DNA from: Ulvibacterium sp965228935
GTDB lineage: Bacteria; Bacteroidota; Bacteroidia; Flavobacteriales; Flavobacteriaceae
Assembly: GCF_965228935.1 (NCBI RefSeq)
Contig: NZ_OZ245846.1
Coordinates: forward strand, 2,914,001 to 2,978,000
Reading direction: 5' to 3'
DNA: 64,000 nucleotides
Shown here: positions 10,151-18,120 of the stretch, in pieces
How positions within the stretch are numbered: the first letter of the stretch is position 1
Layout of the letters: each line of letters starts with the position of its first letter
Notes under the pieces: generated by a model
The model's input: the letters and a program-made list of their open reading frames with translations, nothing else
The model's database searches: none
Told to the model about the DNA's origin: nothing
Translations under genes and position numbers: made by a program

Positions 10151-11329
10151 TTATTTTTTTCTTTCCAAAATTATTGCGGATGCGCCCCCACCACCATTGC
10201 AAATGGCCGCGGCGCCAATTTTCCCGTTTCTTTGTTGCATAACATTGAGCAGGGTAACGAGTATCCGGGCACCCGAACATCCCAAGGGATGACCCAGGGA
10301 GACTGCTCCTCCGTTAACATTAACATTGGTATCCGTTAGCCCCAATAGTTTTATATTGGCCAATCCTACTACGGCAAAAGCTTCATTGAATTCAAAATAA
10401 TCAACATCATCAATGGATAGATTTACCTTGCTTAAAGCTTTGGGCAAAGCCTTGGCCGGCGCCGTGGTGAACCATTTCGGTTCCTGGGCTGCGTCGGCAT
10501 ATCCCTTTATTGTGGCCAGAGGTTCTAGATTCAATTCCTTTGCTTTCTCCGCACTCATCAATACCAAGGCGGCCGCACCATCGTTTATGGTAGAGGCGTT
10601 GGCAGCTGTTACAGTACCTTCTTTGGAGAATGCTGGCCTTAGGGACGGAATTTTTTCCATCTTCACGTTCTTGTATTCCTCATCCTCATTGACCAAAACT
10701 GGTTCGCCTCTACGTTGGGGTACTTCTACCGGAACTATTTCGTTGACAAATTTACCGGATTTCCATGCGTCCGTAGACCTTTGGTAGGATTGGATGGCAA
10801 AAGCATCCTGATCCTCTCTGCTAAATCCATATTCGGTAGCACAGGCATCCGCGCAAACACCCATGGCATTCTGATCATAAACGTCTACCAGACCATCCTT
10901 CTGCATTCCGTCCACTAAGGTACCAGGGCCAAATTTCAGGCCATTTCGCATATGGACATAGTGCGGAATAAGGCTCATATTCTCCATTCCTCCGGCCGCG
11001 GCTATTGAAACATCGCCTAAGGCAATGGCCTGGGCCGCTTGCATAACGGCTTTCATGCCAGAGGCGCAAACCTTGTTGACCGTAGTACAGGGAACATCGT
11101 CCGATATGCCGGCAAAAATAGCGGCCTGTCTTGCAGGTGCTTGTCCCGTACCTGCCTGTACCACATTGCCCATAAGTACCTCTTGGATCAGTTTGGGATC
11201 TAGTTTTATCTTTTCGAGTGCACCCTTAATGGCAATGGCACCCAATTTTGGTGCGGCAATGGTGGATAAACTACCCATAAAACTTCCAATAGGTGTCCTT
11301 ACCGCCGATACTATAACAACCTCCTTCAT
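10151..11329 (-). CDS. Acetyl-CoA C-acetyltransferase / thiolase
   Basis: This 392-residue thiolase condenses or cleaves acetoacetyl-CoA and related 3-ketoacyl-CoAs. The acylated cysteine lies in VNKVCASGMKAV, the active-site histidine in GGAVSLGHPLGCSGARI, and the second cysteine in the C-terminal CNGGGGASA motif. The length and the start MKEVVIVSAVRTPIGSF fit the biosynthetic (AtoB/PhaA) subgroup. The gene starts 117 bp from the divergent 7TM-HD gene and is followed by the NlpC/P60 gene after 14 bp. Confidence 0.93.
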   Translation of the reverse strand: MKEVVIVSAVRTPIGSFMGSLSTIAAPKLGAIAIKGALEKIKLDPKLIQEVLMGNVVQAGTGQAPARQAAIFAGISDDVPCTTVNKVCASGMKAVMQAAQAIALGDVSIAAAGGMENMSLIPHYVHMRNGLKFGPGTLVDGMQKDGLVDVYDQNAMGVCADACATEYGFSREDQDAFAIQSYQRSTDAWKSGKFVNEIVPVEVPQRRGEPVLVNEDEEYKNVKMEKIPSLRPAFSKEGTVTAANASTINDGAAALVLMSAEKAKELNLEPLATIKGYADAAQEPKWFTTAPAKALPKALSKVNLSIDDVDYFEFNEAFAVVGLANIKLLGLTDTNVNVNGGAVSLGHPLGCSGARILVTLLNVMQQRNGKIGAAAICNGGGGASAIILERKK

Positions 11330-11446
11330 AACGGGAATTTTTGCTGTTGCGAAATTAAGAAATTAAAGTGCAACACTATAGTTTACCTTTTCAAAAGAGT
11401 CACGATGAATTTATATTTTTCTATTTTTGATATAGATACTTGCCGC

Positions 11447-13495
11447 ATGCGAAAATTCCTGGATAGACTCTATAAAAACCAATCGCTCATATACAAGTAT
11501 TTTCTATACCTCCTTTCTGTTTTTTGTATTGTTTTTTTCTTTCCCAAGGGCGGTAAGTTCAAGTATGAGTTTCAAAAAGGCAAACCGTGGCAGTATGAAA
11601 ACCTATACGCACCGTTTGATTTTTCGATCAAGAAAAGTAGCGATGAAATTGAGCAGGAAAAAGCGCAGATTAAGGACGGGCAACTGGATTACTATCGGTA
11701 TGACCAAGCCATTGTCGATGGGGTTTATGAGGAATATGAGAACCAGTTCCAAAGCGTTTTCTCCAACGAAAGGTTTACCGAAGATCAATTGCCTACACTA
11801 AGAGAGGTAGGGAAGGAAATCTTGGAAGAACTGTATGAAAACGGTATTGAAAAGAAGACAAACCAAGACAGGCCCGGGAGCCATATTTATCTGGTGAAAA
11901 ACAACGAGGCCCGGCAAATTTATGTCAATGATCTGTACCGGTTACAGGGAATTGAAGAAGCGGTCAGGTCGGTTTTACGCGATAGAGGCCTCTCGGACTT
12001 TTACTCTTTTTTCCAGGAGCTTTTATTCGACCTTGTCAAACCTAATGTATCCTATGACCAAAATCTTTCCCAAAAGGCCTTGGAAGAGGAACTTTCCAAT
12101 ATATCCTACACTAGGGGAACGGTTGATGAAGGAAAATTGATAATTGCCAAGGGTGAGGTTGTGGAATCGGAGAATTTACAACTTCTGGACTCCTTAAAGG
12201 CCGAGTATAAATCCGAACTTTGGACGGATAGTAATCAGTATTTTATTCTTTTTGGATATACGGTCTTGGTAGCATTGGTACTAATGATGCTGTTCCTTTT
12301 TCTTAAGAGATATCGAAAACACATTTTTGAAAATAACACCAAGGTCACCTTTATTTTCTTCAATATATTATTGATGGTCTTCATCACCACGTTAATGGTG
12401 AAATATAATGATGCCTATGTCTTTGTGGTTCCACTTTGTATTTTGCCGCTTATCCTTAAGACCTTTTTTGATGCACGGCTGGGACTTTTTGCACATGTAT
12501 TGACCGTACTCATCCTTGGTTTTGTGGTGCCCAACAGTTTTGAATATATTTTTTTACAGACCATAGCCGGTATTGTTACCATATTAACGGTATCGGAATT
12601 GTATAAAAGGGCCAACCTGTTCATTTCAGTAAGCCAGATTACTTTTATATACATTATTGGTTACCTGGCCTTTCATATCATACACGAAGGCAATTTGGAT
12701 AATATTGCTTGGTTTACCCTTGGCTTGTTCCTTTTAAATGGTATGATTACCCTTTTTGTACAGCCTTTGATTTATATCTATGAAAAAATATTTGGATTGG
12801 TCTCCGACGTATCGTTATTGGAATTGTCAGATACCAATTCCCGTTTATTGAAGGAGCTATCCAACAAAGCCCCGGGCACTTTCCATCATTCCTTGCAAGT
12901 GGCAAATTTATCCGAAGCGGCCGCCAACGAGATTGGCGCCAATGCCATGTTGGTAAGGGTAGGGGCCTTATACCACGATATCGGGAAGATGAACAATCCT
13001 ACGTATTTTACGGAAAACCAAGTGACCAATGTAAATCCGCACCATGACCTGACTCCAAAAGACAGTGCAAAAATTATAATAGACCATGTCATTCAAGGGA
13101 TAGAGATTGCCCGTAAAAATAATTTACCCGATAGGGTCATCGATTTTATACGCTCCCACCATGGAACTACTTTGGTCTATTATTTTTTTAAGAAGCAACA
13201 GGAATTGACCAGTGAATTACGTGAGGATGATTTCAAGTATCCCGGGCCCACGCCTTTTTCCAAGGAAACCGCTATTCTTATGATGGCAGATTCTGTGGAG
13301 GCCGCTTCAAAAAGCCTAAAAGATCCTACCTTTCCCATCATAAATGAGTTTGTTGACAAGATAATTGCCGGGCAAATGCAGGCCGATCAATTTCTTAATG
13401 CCAATATTACCTTTAAGGAAATTGAGATGATCAAGAAAGTGTTTAAGCAAAAGTTGACCAATATCTATCATCTACGTGTGGAATATCCGGAATAA
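11447..13495 (+). CDS. 7TM-HD domain phosphohydrolase (PgpH-like)
   Basis: This membrane protein of about 682 residues has an N-terminal transmembrane helix (about 14-34), an extracytoplasmic 7TMR-HDED region (about 35-260), a 7TM block (about 265-450) and a cytoplasmic HD domain. The HD motif is visible in GTFHHSLQVANLSEAAA and ALYHDIGKMNNP, with a later RSHHGT. In Listeria the family member PgpH hydrolyses c-di-AMP; that activity is inferred here. I prefer the ATG at 11447 (MRKFLDRLYKNQ), because the 14 codons upstream overlap a promoter-like TATTTTTG at 11422-11429 and are not typical of the family. Confidence 0.88.
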   Translation: MRKFLDRLYKNQSLIYKYFLYLLSVFCIVFFFPKGGKFKYEFQKGKPWQYENLYAPFDFSIKKSSDEIEQEKAQIKDGQLDYYRYDQAIVDGVYEEYENQFQSVFSNERFTEDQLPTLREVGKEILEELYENGIEKKTNQDRPGSHIYLVKNNEARQIYVNDLYRLQGIEEAVRSVLRDRGLSDFYSFFQELLFDLVKPNVSYDQNLSQKALEEELSNISYTRGTVDEGKLIIAKGEVVESENLQLLDSLKAEYKSELWTDSNQYFILFGYTVLVALVLMMLFLFLKRYRKHIFENNTKVTFIFFNILLMVFITTLMVKYNDAYVFVVPLCILPLILKTFFDARLGLFAHVLTVLILGFVVPNSFEYIFLQTIAGIVTILTVSELYKRANLFISVSQITFIYIIGYLAFHIIHEGNLDNIAWFTLGLFLLNGMITLFVQPLIYIYEKIFGLVSDVSLLELSDTNSRLLKELSNKAPGTFHHSLQVANLSEAAANEIGANAMLVRVGALYHDIGKMNNPTYFTENQVTNVNPHHDLTPKDSAKIIIDHVIQGIEIARKNNLPDRVIDFIRSHHGTTLVYYFFKKQQELTSELREDDFKYPGPTPFSKETAILMMADSVEAASKSLKDPTFPIINEFVDKIIAGQMQADQFLNANITFKEIEMIKKVFKQKLTNIYHLRVEYPE

Positions 13496-13532
13496 GGGTA
13501 TGGATAGTCAAGCTAAAAAACTACTAAAATAG

Positions 13533-13563
13533 TTGCGTTCCATCCTTTGAAGAATTACATTTG
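13533..13563 (+). promoter_or_regulatory. Bacteroidota-type promoter of tRNA-Ser
   Basis: TTG at 13533-13535 and TACATTTG at 13556-13563 match the Bacteroidota -33 (TTTG) and -7 (TAnnTTTG) elements with a 20-nt spacer. The tRNA begins 39 bp downstream of the -7 element. Confidence 0.6.
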
Positions 13564-13601
13564 CATCCGCATTTTAGAAGATGTAGTCAAATTGAAATTT
13601 T

Positions 13602-13685
13602 GGAGAGGTGCCGGAGTGGTAACGGAGCAGATTGCTAATCTGTCGACGCGCAAGTGTCGCCTGGGTTCGAGTCCCAGTCTCTCCG
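13602..13685 (+). tRNA. tRNA-Ser (anticodon GCU)
   Basis: The acceptor arms GGAGAGG and TCTCTCC pair with one terminal G-U. The anticodon loop TTGCTAA gives GCU, a class II long variable arm is present (GTCGACGCGCAAGTGTCGC region), and the T-arm is CTGGG-TTCGAGT-CCCAG. The 3' CCA is not encoded in full. A hairpin with a short T-run follows at 13691-13727. Confidence 0.97.
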
Positions 13686-13690
13686 CCTTC

Positions 13691-13727
13691 GTCGGCCTGA
13701 GCCATTGAAAGCGAAGGCCGACTTTTA
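13691..13727 (+). terminator. Hairpin downstream of tRNA-Ser
   Basis: GTCGGCC (13691-13697) and GGCCGAC (13716-13722) form a 7-bp stem followed by TTTT. An alternative stem, GCCTTCG with CGAAGGC, overlaps it. The T-run is short, so termination may be partial. Confidence 0.45.
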
Positions 13728-13768
13728 AATTAGGAAGGCCAACTTCAGCGGATAGACTCCACCCGCCC

Positions 13769-13782
13769 GCCTGACGTCAGGC
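13769..13782. repeat. 14-bp perfect palindrome between the two tRNA genes
   Basis: GCCTGACGTCAGGC is a perfect palindrome, with near-symmetrical C/G-rich flanks (CCC before, AGGG after). It lies between tRNA-Ser and tRNA-Pro, away from any gene. It may be a dispersed intergenic repeat; I see no second copy in the window. Confidence 0.5.
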
Positions 13783-13855
13783 AGGGTTCCCGGACTACTT
13801 TCAATGGTAGTGTGTTCTGGAATTTGGGATTTGAGGTATTGGAATTTACACCATT

Positions 13856-13930
13856 CGGGGTGTAGCGTAGCCCGGTTATCGCGCCTGCTTTGGGAGCAGG
13901 AGGTCGCAGGTTCGAATCCTGCCACCCCGA
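13856..13930 (+). tRNA. tRNA-Pro (anticodon UGG)
   Basis: The acceptor stem is CGGGGTG with CACCCCG. The anticodon arm is CCTGC-TTTGGGA-GCAGG, giving UGG. The T-arm is GCAGG-TTCGAAT-CCTGC with discriminator A, and CCA is not encoded. A strong terminator follows at 13954. It is the last conserved chromosomal gene before the cassette array. Confidence 0.97.
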
Positions 13931-13953
13931 CGAGCCACTTTTCAAGTGGTATT

Positions 13954-13996
13954 AAAGCACTGTTAACTGATTGGTTGACAGTGCTTTTTGTTTTTT
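13954..13996 (+). terminator. Rho-independent terminator after tRNA-Pro
   Basis: AAAGCACTGT (13954-13963) pairs with ACAGTGCTTT (13978-13987), followed by TTGTTTTTT. A smaller hairpin, CCACTT-TTC-AAGTGG, lies just upstream. Confidence 0.85.
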
Positions 13997-14044
13997 ATGA
14001 ATTCATCCGATATCATCTAATTGTAAATTTTCAACTAAAAGTGG

Positions 14045-14152
14045 ACTGAACTTGGTTTAAAGATAATTGATTGCAAGGATTTCCAAGCCTGTGCTGAGCG
14101 AAGTCGAAGCATTGGGAAATCCGCCCTCAATTAATTATACACCGTGTTGTGC
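14045..14152 (-). other. attC-like site A (end of cassette 1)
   Basis: This 108-bp imperfect palindrome lies just past the stop of the cassette 1 gene. Read on the minus strand, it starts with the R box GCACAAC and ends with GTTCAGT. The inner stem pairs TAATTGA and GGATTTCC segments on both sides. The loop carries the sequence CTGAGCGAAGTCGAAG, a repeat often seen between flavobacterial genes. It is the outermost and most degenerate site and lies next to the tRNA-Pro terminator. Confidence 0.6.
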
Positions 14153-14159
14153 AACGGTT

Positions 14160-14657
14160 TTATGCATGTCCGTTAACATGGAAATCCAAATATGATTGAT
14201 TGTCCAAATTGATTTTCAGATTGAAAAAGCAATTTCCCCCATCGTAGTATATTACAATTTCTTCCCTCCAGTTTGTGTACTCGGTAGTGCAAAACAAATT
14301 AACCCAAACTTCTTTTTCTCCATTTTCCGTTATTACAGGGAAATATTGTCTCTTGTAGTCCTTAAGGTAGATTGTCAACTTAGGCCAAGATTCATCAAAA
14401 TGCTTTTCGGGGAATTCCTTTTTAAACCATTTTTTCCTTTTCTCAATTTCGTCGAGATTTCCAAGGTTATATTCTTCGACAGCTTTAATCAAAATCTGTT
14501 CAATTAAGTCCAATTCCACTTTTTTTAGATTCGATGGTTCAGCATTTTTATAAATCCAATACCAATCTTGATTAAATTCCAAAACCACGAAGTCCTTCTC
14601 CTCTTTTTCAATACAGGAAAAAACTAAAGTTATGACTAGAAGTATTGCTTTTTTCAT
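14160..14657 (-). CDS. Cassette 1: small lipoprotein, unknown function
   Basis: This is a 165-residue protein with a lipoprotein signal peptide (MKKAILLVITLVFSC, lipobox LVFSC), so it is probably lipid-anchored in the envelope. The mature part is hydrophilic and rich in Trp, Glu and Lys, with no recognised domain. I place the start at the ATG preceding KKAIL; the open frame extends further upstream, but only into the attC-like site. The stop codon abuts the attC-like R box at 14146, leaving 7 bp between them. Local A+T is higher than in the housekeeping genes on the left, consistent with transfer. Confidence 0.7.
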   Translation of the reverse strand: MKKAILLVITLVFSCIEKEEKDFVVLEFNQDWYWIYKNAEPSNLKKVELDLIEQILIKAVEEYNLGNLDEIEKRKKWFKKEFPEKHFDESWPKLTIYLKDYKRQYFPVITENGEKEVWVNLFCTTEYTNWREEIVIYYDGGNCFFNLKINLDNQSYLDFHVNGHA

Positions 14658-14672
14658 ATTTAAGGAACTGTC

Positions 14673-14866
14673 GCACAACGGTTTGGCTATGATGTTGTTG
14701 CGGCTGGCAACGCAGCGTAGCGCCACTCCTGTGTGATTGGTTTTTTCTAACCGGTAGCGAAGCGCGTTGCAAGTACCGAACTTTTATGCTTTAGTTTACA
14801 GATTAAATGTAGCAAATATTCTCCAACTTAGTTGAGAGTAGCAATGCATTATAGGTGGTGTTGTGC
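14673..14866 (-). other. attC-like site B (end of cassette 2)
   Basis: This 194-bp site on the minus strand runs from the R box GCACAAC (complement of 14860-14866) to GTTGTGC (complement of 14673-14679). The inner boxes are CATTATAG and CTATGATG. Its long terminal structure shares CCGGTAGCGAAGC with site D, including flanking GC-rich stems. Cassette 1 begins at its left edge. Confidence 0.75.
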
Positions 14867-14875
14867 TCAGTATTT

Positions 14876-15343
14876 TTACTTCAAGAACTCTTTTGCCGAA
14901 TTGCTGTTATAAGGAAATGAGCGACAGCCATTGGTTGTCAGCATAAAGTTTTTTTCTATTAATGAATCCAACTTTTTATCATGCCATGTTTGGGTCATAC
15001 TGTAAGTTTGACGAGCAGTAGTAACTTCTTCTCCAGTTATTAAATATTTTTCGCCCGGATTAAGTCCGATTGCGCAGTTTCCAGCGTTGCTCTGTGTGAT
15101 CAATATTGTTTTCAATGATTTCTTTCCTTTAATCAAAGAATCAATTCTAAATCGAACAATAATCTTGTCTGTATACAAGTCATCGTCATCAATAACAATG
15201 TTCTTTATTGGTTCTCCTATTGCTATGAAATCACTGTCCTCTTTTACAATCCTGATAAAATTCTCAGTTAGCATTGGGCATTCACACAAATCAGATTTGT
15301 TAAACACAATTAAGAAAAGAATAAATATAATTTGGGTTTTCAT
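14876..15343 (-). CDS. Cassette 2: secreted netrin/TIMP-like (NTR) protein
   Basis: This 155-residue protein has an N-terminal hydrophobic signal (MKTQIIFILFLIVF) followed by a Cys-x-Cys pair (LCECPMLTENF). The mature chain shows the order seen in NTR/TIMP-like OB-fold proteins: a Cys-x-Cys start, a strand FIAIGEPIKN, a strand FRIDSLIKGK, and a later cysteine in NAGNCAIGLNPGEKYLITGE. Function in bacteria is unknown for this group. The start is the ATG at 15343; frame upstream of it belongs to attC-like site C. The fold assignment rests on pattern only. Confidence 0.6.
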   Translation of the reverse strand: MKTQIIFILFLIVFNKSDLCECPMLTENFIRIVKEDSDFIAIGEPIKNIVIDDDDLYTDKIIVRFRIDSLIKGKKSLKTILITQSNAGNCAIGLNPGEKYLITGEEVTTARQTYSMTQTWHDKKLDSLIEKNFMLTTNGCRSFPYNSNSAKEFLK

Positions 15344-15354
15344 AGAGGTATTGA

Positions 15355-15480
15355 GCACAACGTGTTCGTGTATGGTTTGTTGCGTTTGCACTAAGATAGC
15401 AAAAAGAAACACCTGAAGTTCAGTAGCTTGGATTTTCCGATAGGAAAATCAGAAGCAATGAACTATACACGTTGTTGGGC
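15355..15480 (-). other. attC-like site C (end of cassette 3)
   Basis: This 126-bp site on the minus strand starts with R box GCCCAAC (complement of GTTGGGC at 15474-15480) and ends with GTTGTGC. GCCCAAC matches the integron consensus RYYYAAC exactly, and its complement GTTGGGC matches GTTRRRY. The inner stem CGTGTAT/ATACACG is separated from the outer boxes by 5 nt on one side (GTGTT) and 2 nt on the other. An internal hairpin, GATTTTCC/GGAAAATC, caps it. Confidence 0.8.
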
Positions 15481-15508
15481 AACGTATTTTTTACTTAAGG
15501 GATAGGAA

Positions 15509-15967
15509 TTAGTGTTTATTCTTTCTTATGAATAGCATAATTTCTTTATCTAAGTCTCTACAATTAACTACTTCATCTTGCGAATTGAGACAACGACCTC
15601 TTGGCGTTCCCAAAATTGCGTAGTAATTGTCTTTAAATTCGAAAAAGCATTGAATTTGTCCGTGCTCGCCTGACAATTCATCGCTTAAACATTGACCATG
15701 ATTTTCATAACTATCTTTAAAATCAGGATGTTCAGTTTTATTTATAATTAAATATTCAATTCGAATATCATTTTTAGTAAATATTAAAATATTTGAAGAT
15801 TTTGTATTTAAAAATTCTTTGTGTGGATTTATATTACGATCAAATCCAATTTTCCAATCTTTTACTATAAAACCCAGCCAATCTTTTTCGAATGATTGCG
15901 CATTGGTTTGAACACTTAAAAAGAGTAATCCAATAAATGAAAATATTAATAGTGTTGATTTTTCCAT
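15509..15967 (-). CDS. Cassette 3: secreted protein, unknown function
   Basis: This 152-residue protein has a cleavable signal peptide (MEKSTLLIFSFIGLLFLSVQTNAQ). The mature part contains four cysteines (GQCLSD, QCFFEF, GRCLNS, VNCRDL) that could form two disulfides. I recognise no domain. The gene fills its cassette: the start codon is 5 bp from the R' box of site D and the stop codon is 28 bp from the R'' box of site C. Confidence 0.65.
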   Translation of the reverse strand: MEKSTLLIFSFIGLLFLSVQTNAQSFEKDWLGFIVKDWKIGFDRNINPHKEFLNTKSSNILIFTKNDIRIEYLIINKTEHPDFKDSYENHGQCLSDELSGEHGQIQCFFEFKDNYYAILGTPRGRCLNSQDEVVNCRDLDKEIMLFIRKNKH

Positions 15968-15972
15968 ATGTT

Positions 15973-16151
15973 GCCCAACGGTTTAGCTATGATGCGTTGC
16001 GAGTAGCAGCGGCGAAGCGCCAATAGGTTTTTCAGCCGGTAGCGAAGCAGGCTGCGTAACGCAAACGTTCATGTTTCTATATAACCTTCAATGTAAGAAT
16101 TAATTTCAATTGAACCGAAAAAGTAGCCATGCATTATAGGTGTTGTTGTAC
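15973..16151 (-). other. attC-like site D (end of cassette 4)
   Basis: This 179-bp site on the minus strand runs from R box GTACAAC (complement of 16145-16151) to GTTGGGC (complement of 15973-15979). The inner boxes are GCATTATAG and CTATGATGC. It shares the CCGGTAGCGAAGC terminal segment with site B, although the cassette genes are unrelated. Confidence 0.75.
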
Positions 16152-16165
16152 GCTGGCTTTTTATT

Positions 16166-16645
16166 TTATAAATGATTAAACTCAAACCTTAGTACTTGCT
16201 CATTTAGATTTATTTCAGCTTCAATCGGTTCATTTCCATCGTCCAAGTCGAGAAACTCAAATCCAGAGTCAGTCCGAAACCAACTTCCTCTATATTTGGT
16301 TTTCTTTATTGAGTCGGTCACAACTTTAAAGAATTCCATATTCTCATTTCCTGCAATTTGATATCTGCCTCTTTCACTTCTAAACTTGCTTAGTTGGTCA
16401 AAATAGGGTTCTGATTCAATTTGCTTAGTTATTCGGTCAAGCTCTGTTTTATCTAGCTTGATATTAATTTTTAAAGTGTAGTCACTCTCGAATCCATTGT
16501 GAGATATATCATCGTCTTTTAGCACTTCGTAACGGTTCCCAAGGTCAATATTCAGTTCATTTTCGAGTAATGCTATTCTTTTTTCCTGATTTGAACAGGA
16601 CGTAATTAAGCATACAAGAATTATTGATTTGAATATATTTTTCAT
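16166..16645 (-). CDS. Cassette 4: small lipoprotein, unknown function
   Basis: This 159-residue protein has a lipoprotein signal peptide and a clear lipobox (IILVCLITSC). The mature chain contains several charged beta strands (YTLKINIKLDKTELDRI, FRFEFNHL-like end) and no recognised domain. Like the other cassette genes, it lies on the minus strand, just inside the boundaries of its cassette, and has no promoter that I can identify. Confidence 0.65.
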   Translation of the reverse strand: MKNIFKSIILVCLITSCSNQEKRIALLENELNIDLGNRYEVLKDDDISHNGFESDYTLKINIKLDKTELDRITKQIESEPYFDQLSKFRSERGRYQIAGNENMEFFKVVTDSIKKTKYRGSWFRTDSGFEFLDLDDGNEPIEAEINLNEQVLRFEFNHL

Positions 16646-16836
16646 GGATTTTTAGCTTGCGTACAACGGTCTCGGCTATGAGTAGTTGCGTGGGTTTACC
16701 ATGAACTTTGCAAGTACACACCAAGCTGAAAATCCCTGCGGATTTTCAGAAGTAGGCGAGAACAAGCAATTACTTATAGCATCTATGAAAAAGCAGCAAG
16801 TCGAGTATCTTAAAGATTGACAAAAAACTGTAAGAT

Positions 16837-17889
16837 ATGAGCACTCAAATTACTGCTGTCCCGAAGTTATTCATTGGCATCGACATACACAAGCGTAGCT
16901 GGAAGGTACATTGTGCCACCGATCTGTGTTCGGGCAGGACTTTTTCGATGCCCCCCGATCCGAACAACCTTCTCAACTATGTTGAACGTCACTATTCCGG
17001 TTTTGAGGTTGCCACGGCGTACGAGGCGGGTTGCTGCGGTTACCGCGCCCACCGGTGTTTCGAGAGTTATGGTTGGCGTAGTTTGGTGGTCAACCCTGCG
17101 GACATTTTTAGCAGGAGCAAGGAGCGCCATATGAAAACGGACAGGATAGATGCCCAGCTGATCAGCCGGGAACTCAAGGACGGTCGTTTGGAGGGTATAC
17201 GGGTTCCCGACCCTTGTCGTGAGCAGCTCCGGAGTCTTTTTCGCAGGCGCAACGATCTGGTCAAGGACATGCGTCAGATCAAGAGTTATATCAAGATGCA
17301 GTTGATCTATTATGGCATCAGGGTTCCCGGGGCATATGACAACGACCATTGGAGCCATGGTTTCTGTGCTTGGCTGGACAATCTTTCGTTCGATTATGAT
17401 ACGGGCGATGAGGTGTTGCGTAGCCGTATGTGTAGTTTCCGTTTCATCGACCAGGAGTTCAGGGATGTCTCCACACAGTTGCGCAGGTACACCAAGCAAT
17501 ATTACAAGGGGGACAATATGCTGCTACGGAGCATACCCGGCATAGGCCCTATAGTTGCAAGTGGTATACTGAGCGAGCTTGGCGACCTGAGAAGGTTCAA
17601 CAATATCAAACAACTGGCAGGCTATGTCGGTCTGGCCCCGGGCATTTACCAAAGCAGTGATTCCCTAAGGCATACCGGGGTGAGCATACGGGCACACCGC
17701 TTGATACGGAGTTATTTCATAGAGGCCTCTTGGCAGGCCATACGCGCCGATCCGGTGATGCAGGCCTATTACCGCAAGCACCGGGGCAAGAACACGAAGA
17801 AAGTGATCGTAAAGGTCGCCAGGAAACTGCTCAGCAGGACCTTGGCGGTCATGAAGACAGAGGTCCCCTATGAGATTGGGGTCGTTTAA
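16837..17889 (+). CDS. IS110-family transposase (DEDD recombinase)
   Basis: This 350-residue enzyme has an N-terminal RuvC-like DEDD domain with the first Asp in FIGIDIHKRSW (Asp16), the Glu in TAYEAGCCGYRAHR, and the paired Asp residues in KTDRIDAQLISREL. The C-terminal Transposase_20 domain begins at LLRSIPGIGPIVASGIL and contains the serine region GLAPGIYQSSDSLRHTG. IS110 enzymes recombine DNA with the help of a bridge RNA encoded by the element. No frameshift or stop interrupts the frame, so the element may be active. Its codon use is richer in G+C than the surrounding cassettes, pointing to a separate origin. Confidence 0.93.
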   Translation: MSTQITAVPKLFIGIDIHKRSWKVHCATDLCSGRTFSMPPDPNNLLNYVERHYSGFEVATAYEAGCCGYRAHRCFESYGWRSLVVNPADIFSRSKERHMKTDRIDAQLISRELKDGRLEGIRVPDPCREQLRSLFRRRNDLVKDMRQIKSYIKMQLIYYGIRVPGAYDNDHWSHGFCAWLDNLSFDYDTGDEVLRSRMCSFRFIDQEFRDVSTQLRRYTKQYYKGDNMLLRSIPGIGPIVASGILSELGDLRRFNNIKQLAGYVGLAPGIYQSSDSLRHTGVSIRAHRLIRSYFIEASWQAIRADPVMQAYYRKHRGKNTKKVIVKVARKLLSRTLAVMKTEVPYEIGVV

Positions 17890-18120
17890 TGATAAAGACA
17901 ATGGCAAAGCCAGGCAACATTTAAATCACAGAACAATGTAGGTGATCCGCCCACTGCGGAATCACATCGGTTAGCAAGTGGTTAAATGTATTATGGCTTA
18001 TAATCATAAAGATGCCGGTGAACCCCGAGAGCATGGGCGTATCACATATAGGATGCCGAGCAAGTCATACTAAAAAAGAAAAAGTGGTCTAAGTAAAAAA
18101 CACATATTCGCTATCTTTGG
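17890..18120 (+). ncRNA. Candidate bridge-RNA region of the IS110/IS1111 element
   Basis: About 230 bp of noncoding sequence lie between the transposase stop and the right end, the location where IS1111-type elements are known to encode their bridge RNA. Stable hairpins are visible: GTGATCCGC with GCGGAATCAC around 17942-17970, and TTATG with CATAA around 17993-18011. The loop of the latter (GCTTATAAT) is nearly complementary to TTATAGC in the left flank of the insertion. The RNA itself, its ends and the loop assignment are inference. Confidence 0.45.

Noticed and set aside
13725..13945. Overlapping minus-strand frames with MAGFEPATSCSQSRRD-like sequence across tRNA-Pro
   Set aside because: This is the well-known false translation of the complement of a tRNA gene.
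16867..17499. A 210-codon frame antisense to the IS110 transposase
   Set aside because: Long antisense frames are expected in GC-biased genes; no motif or initiation context supports it.
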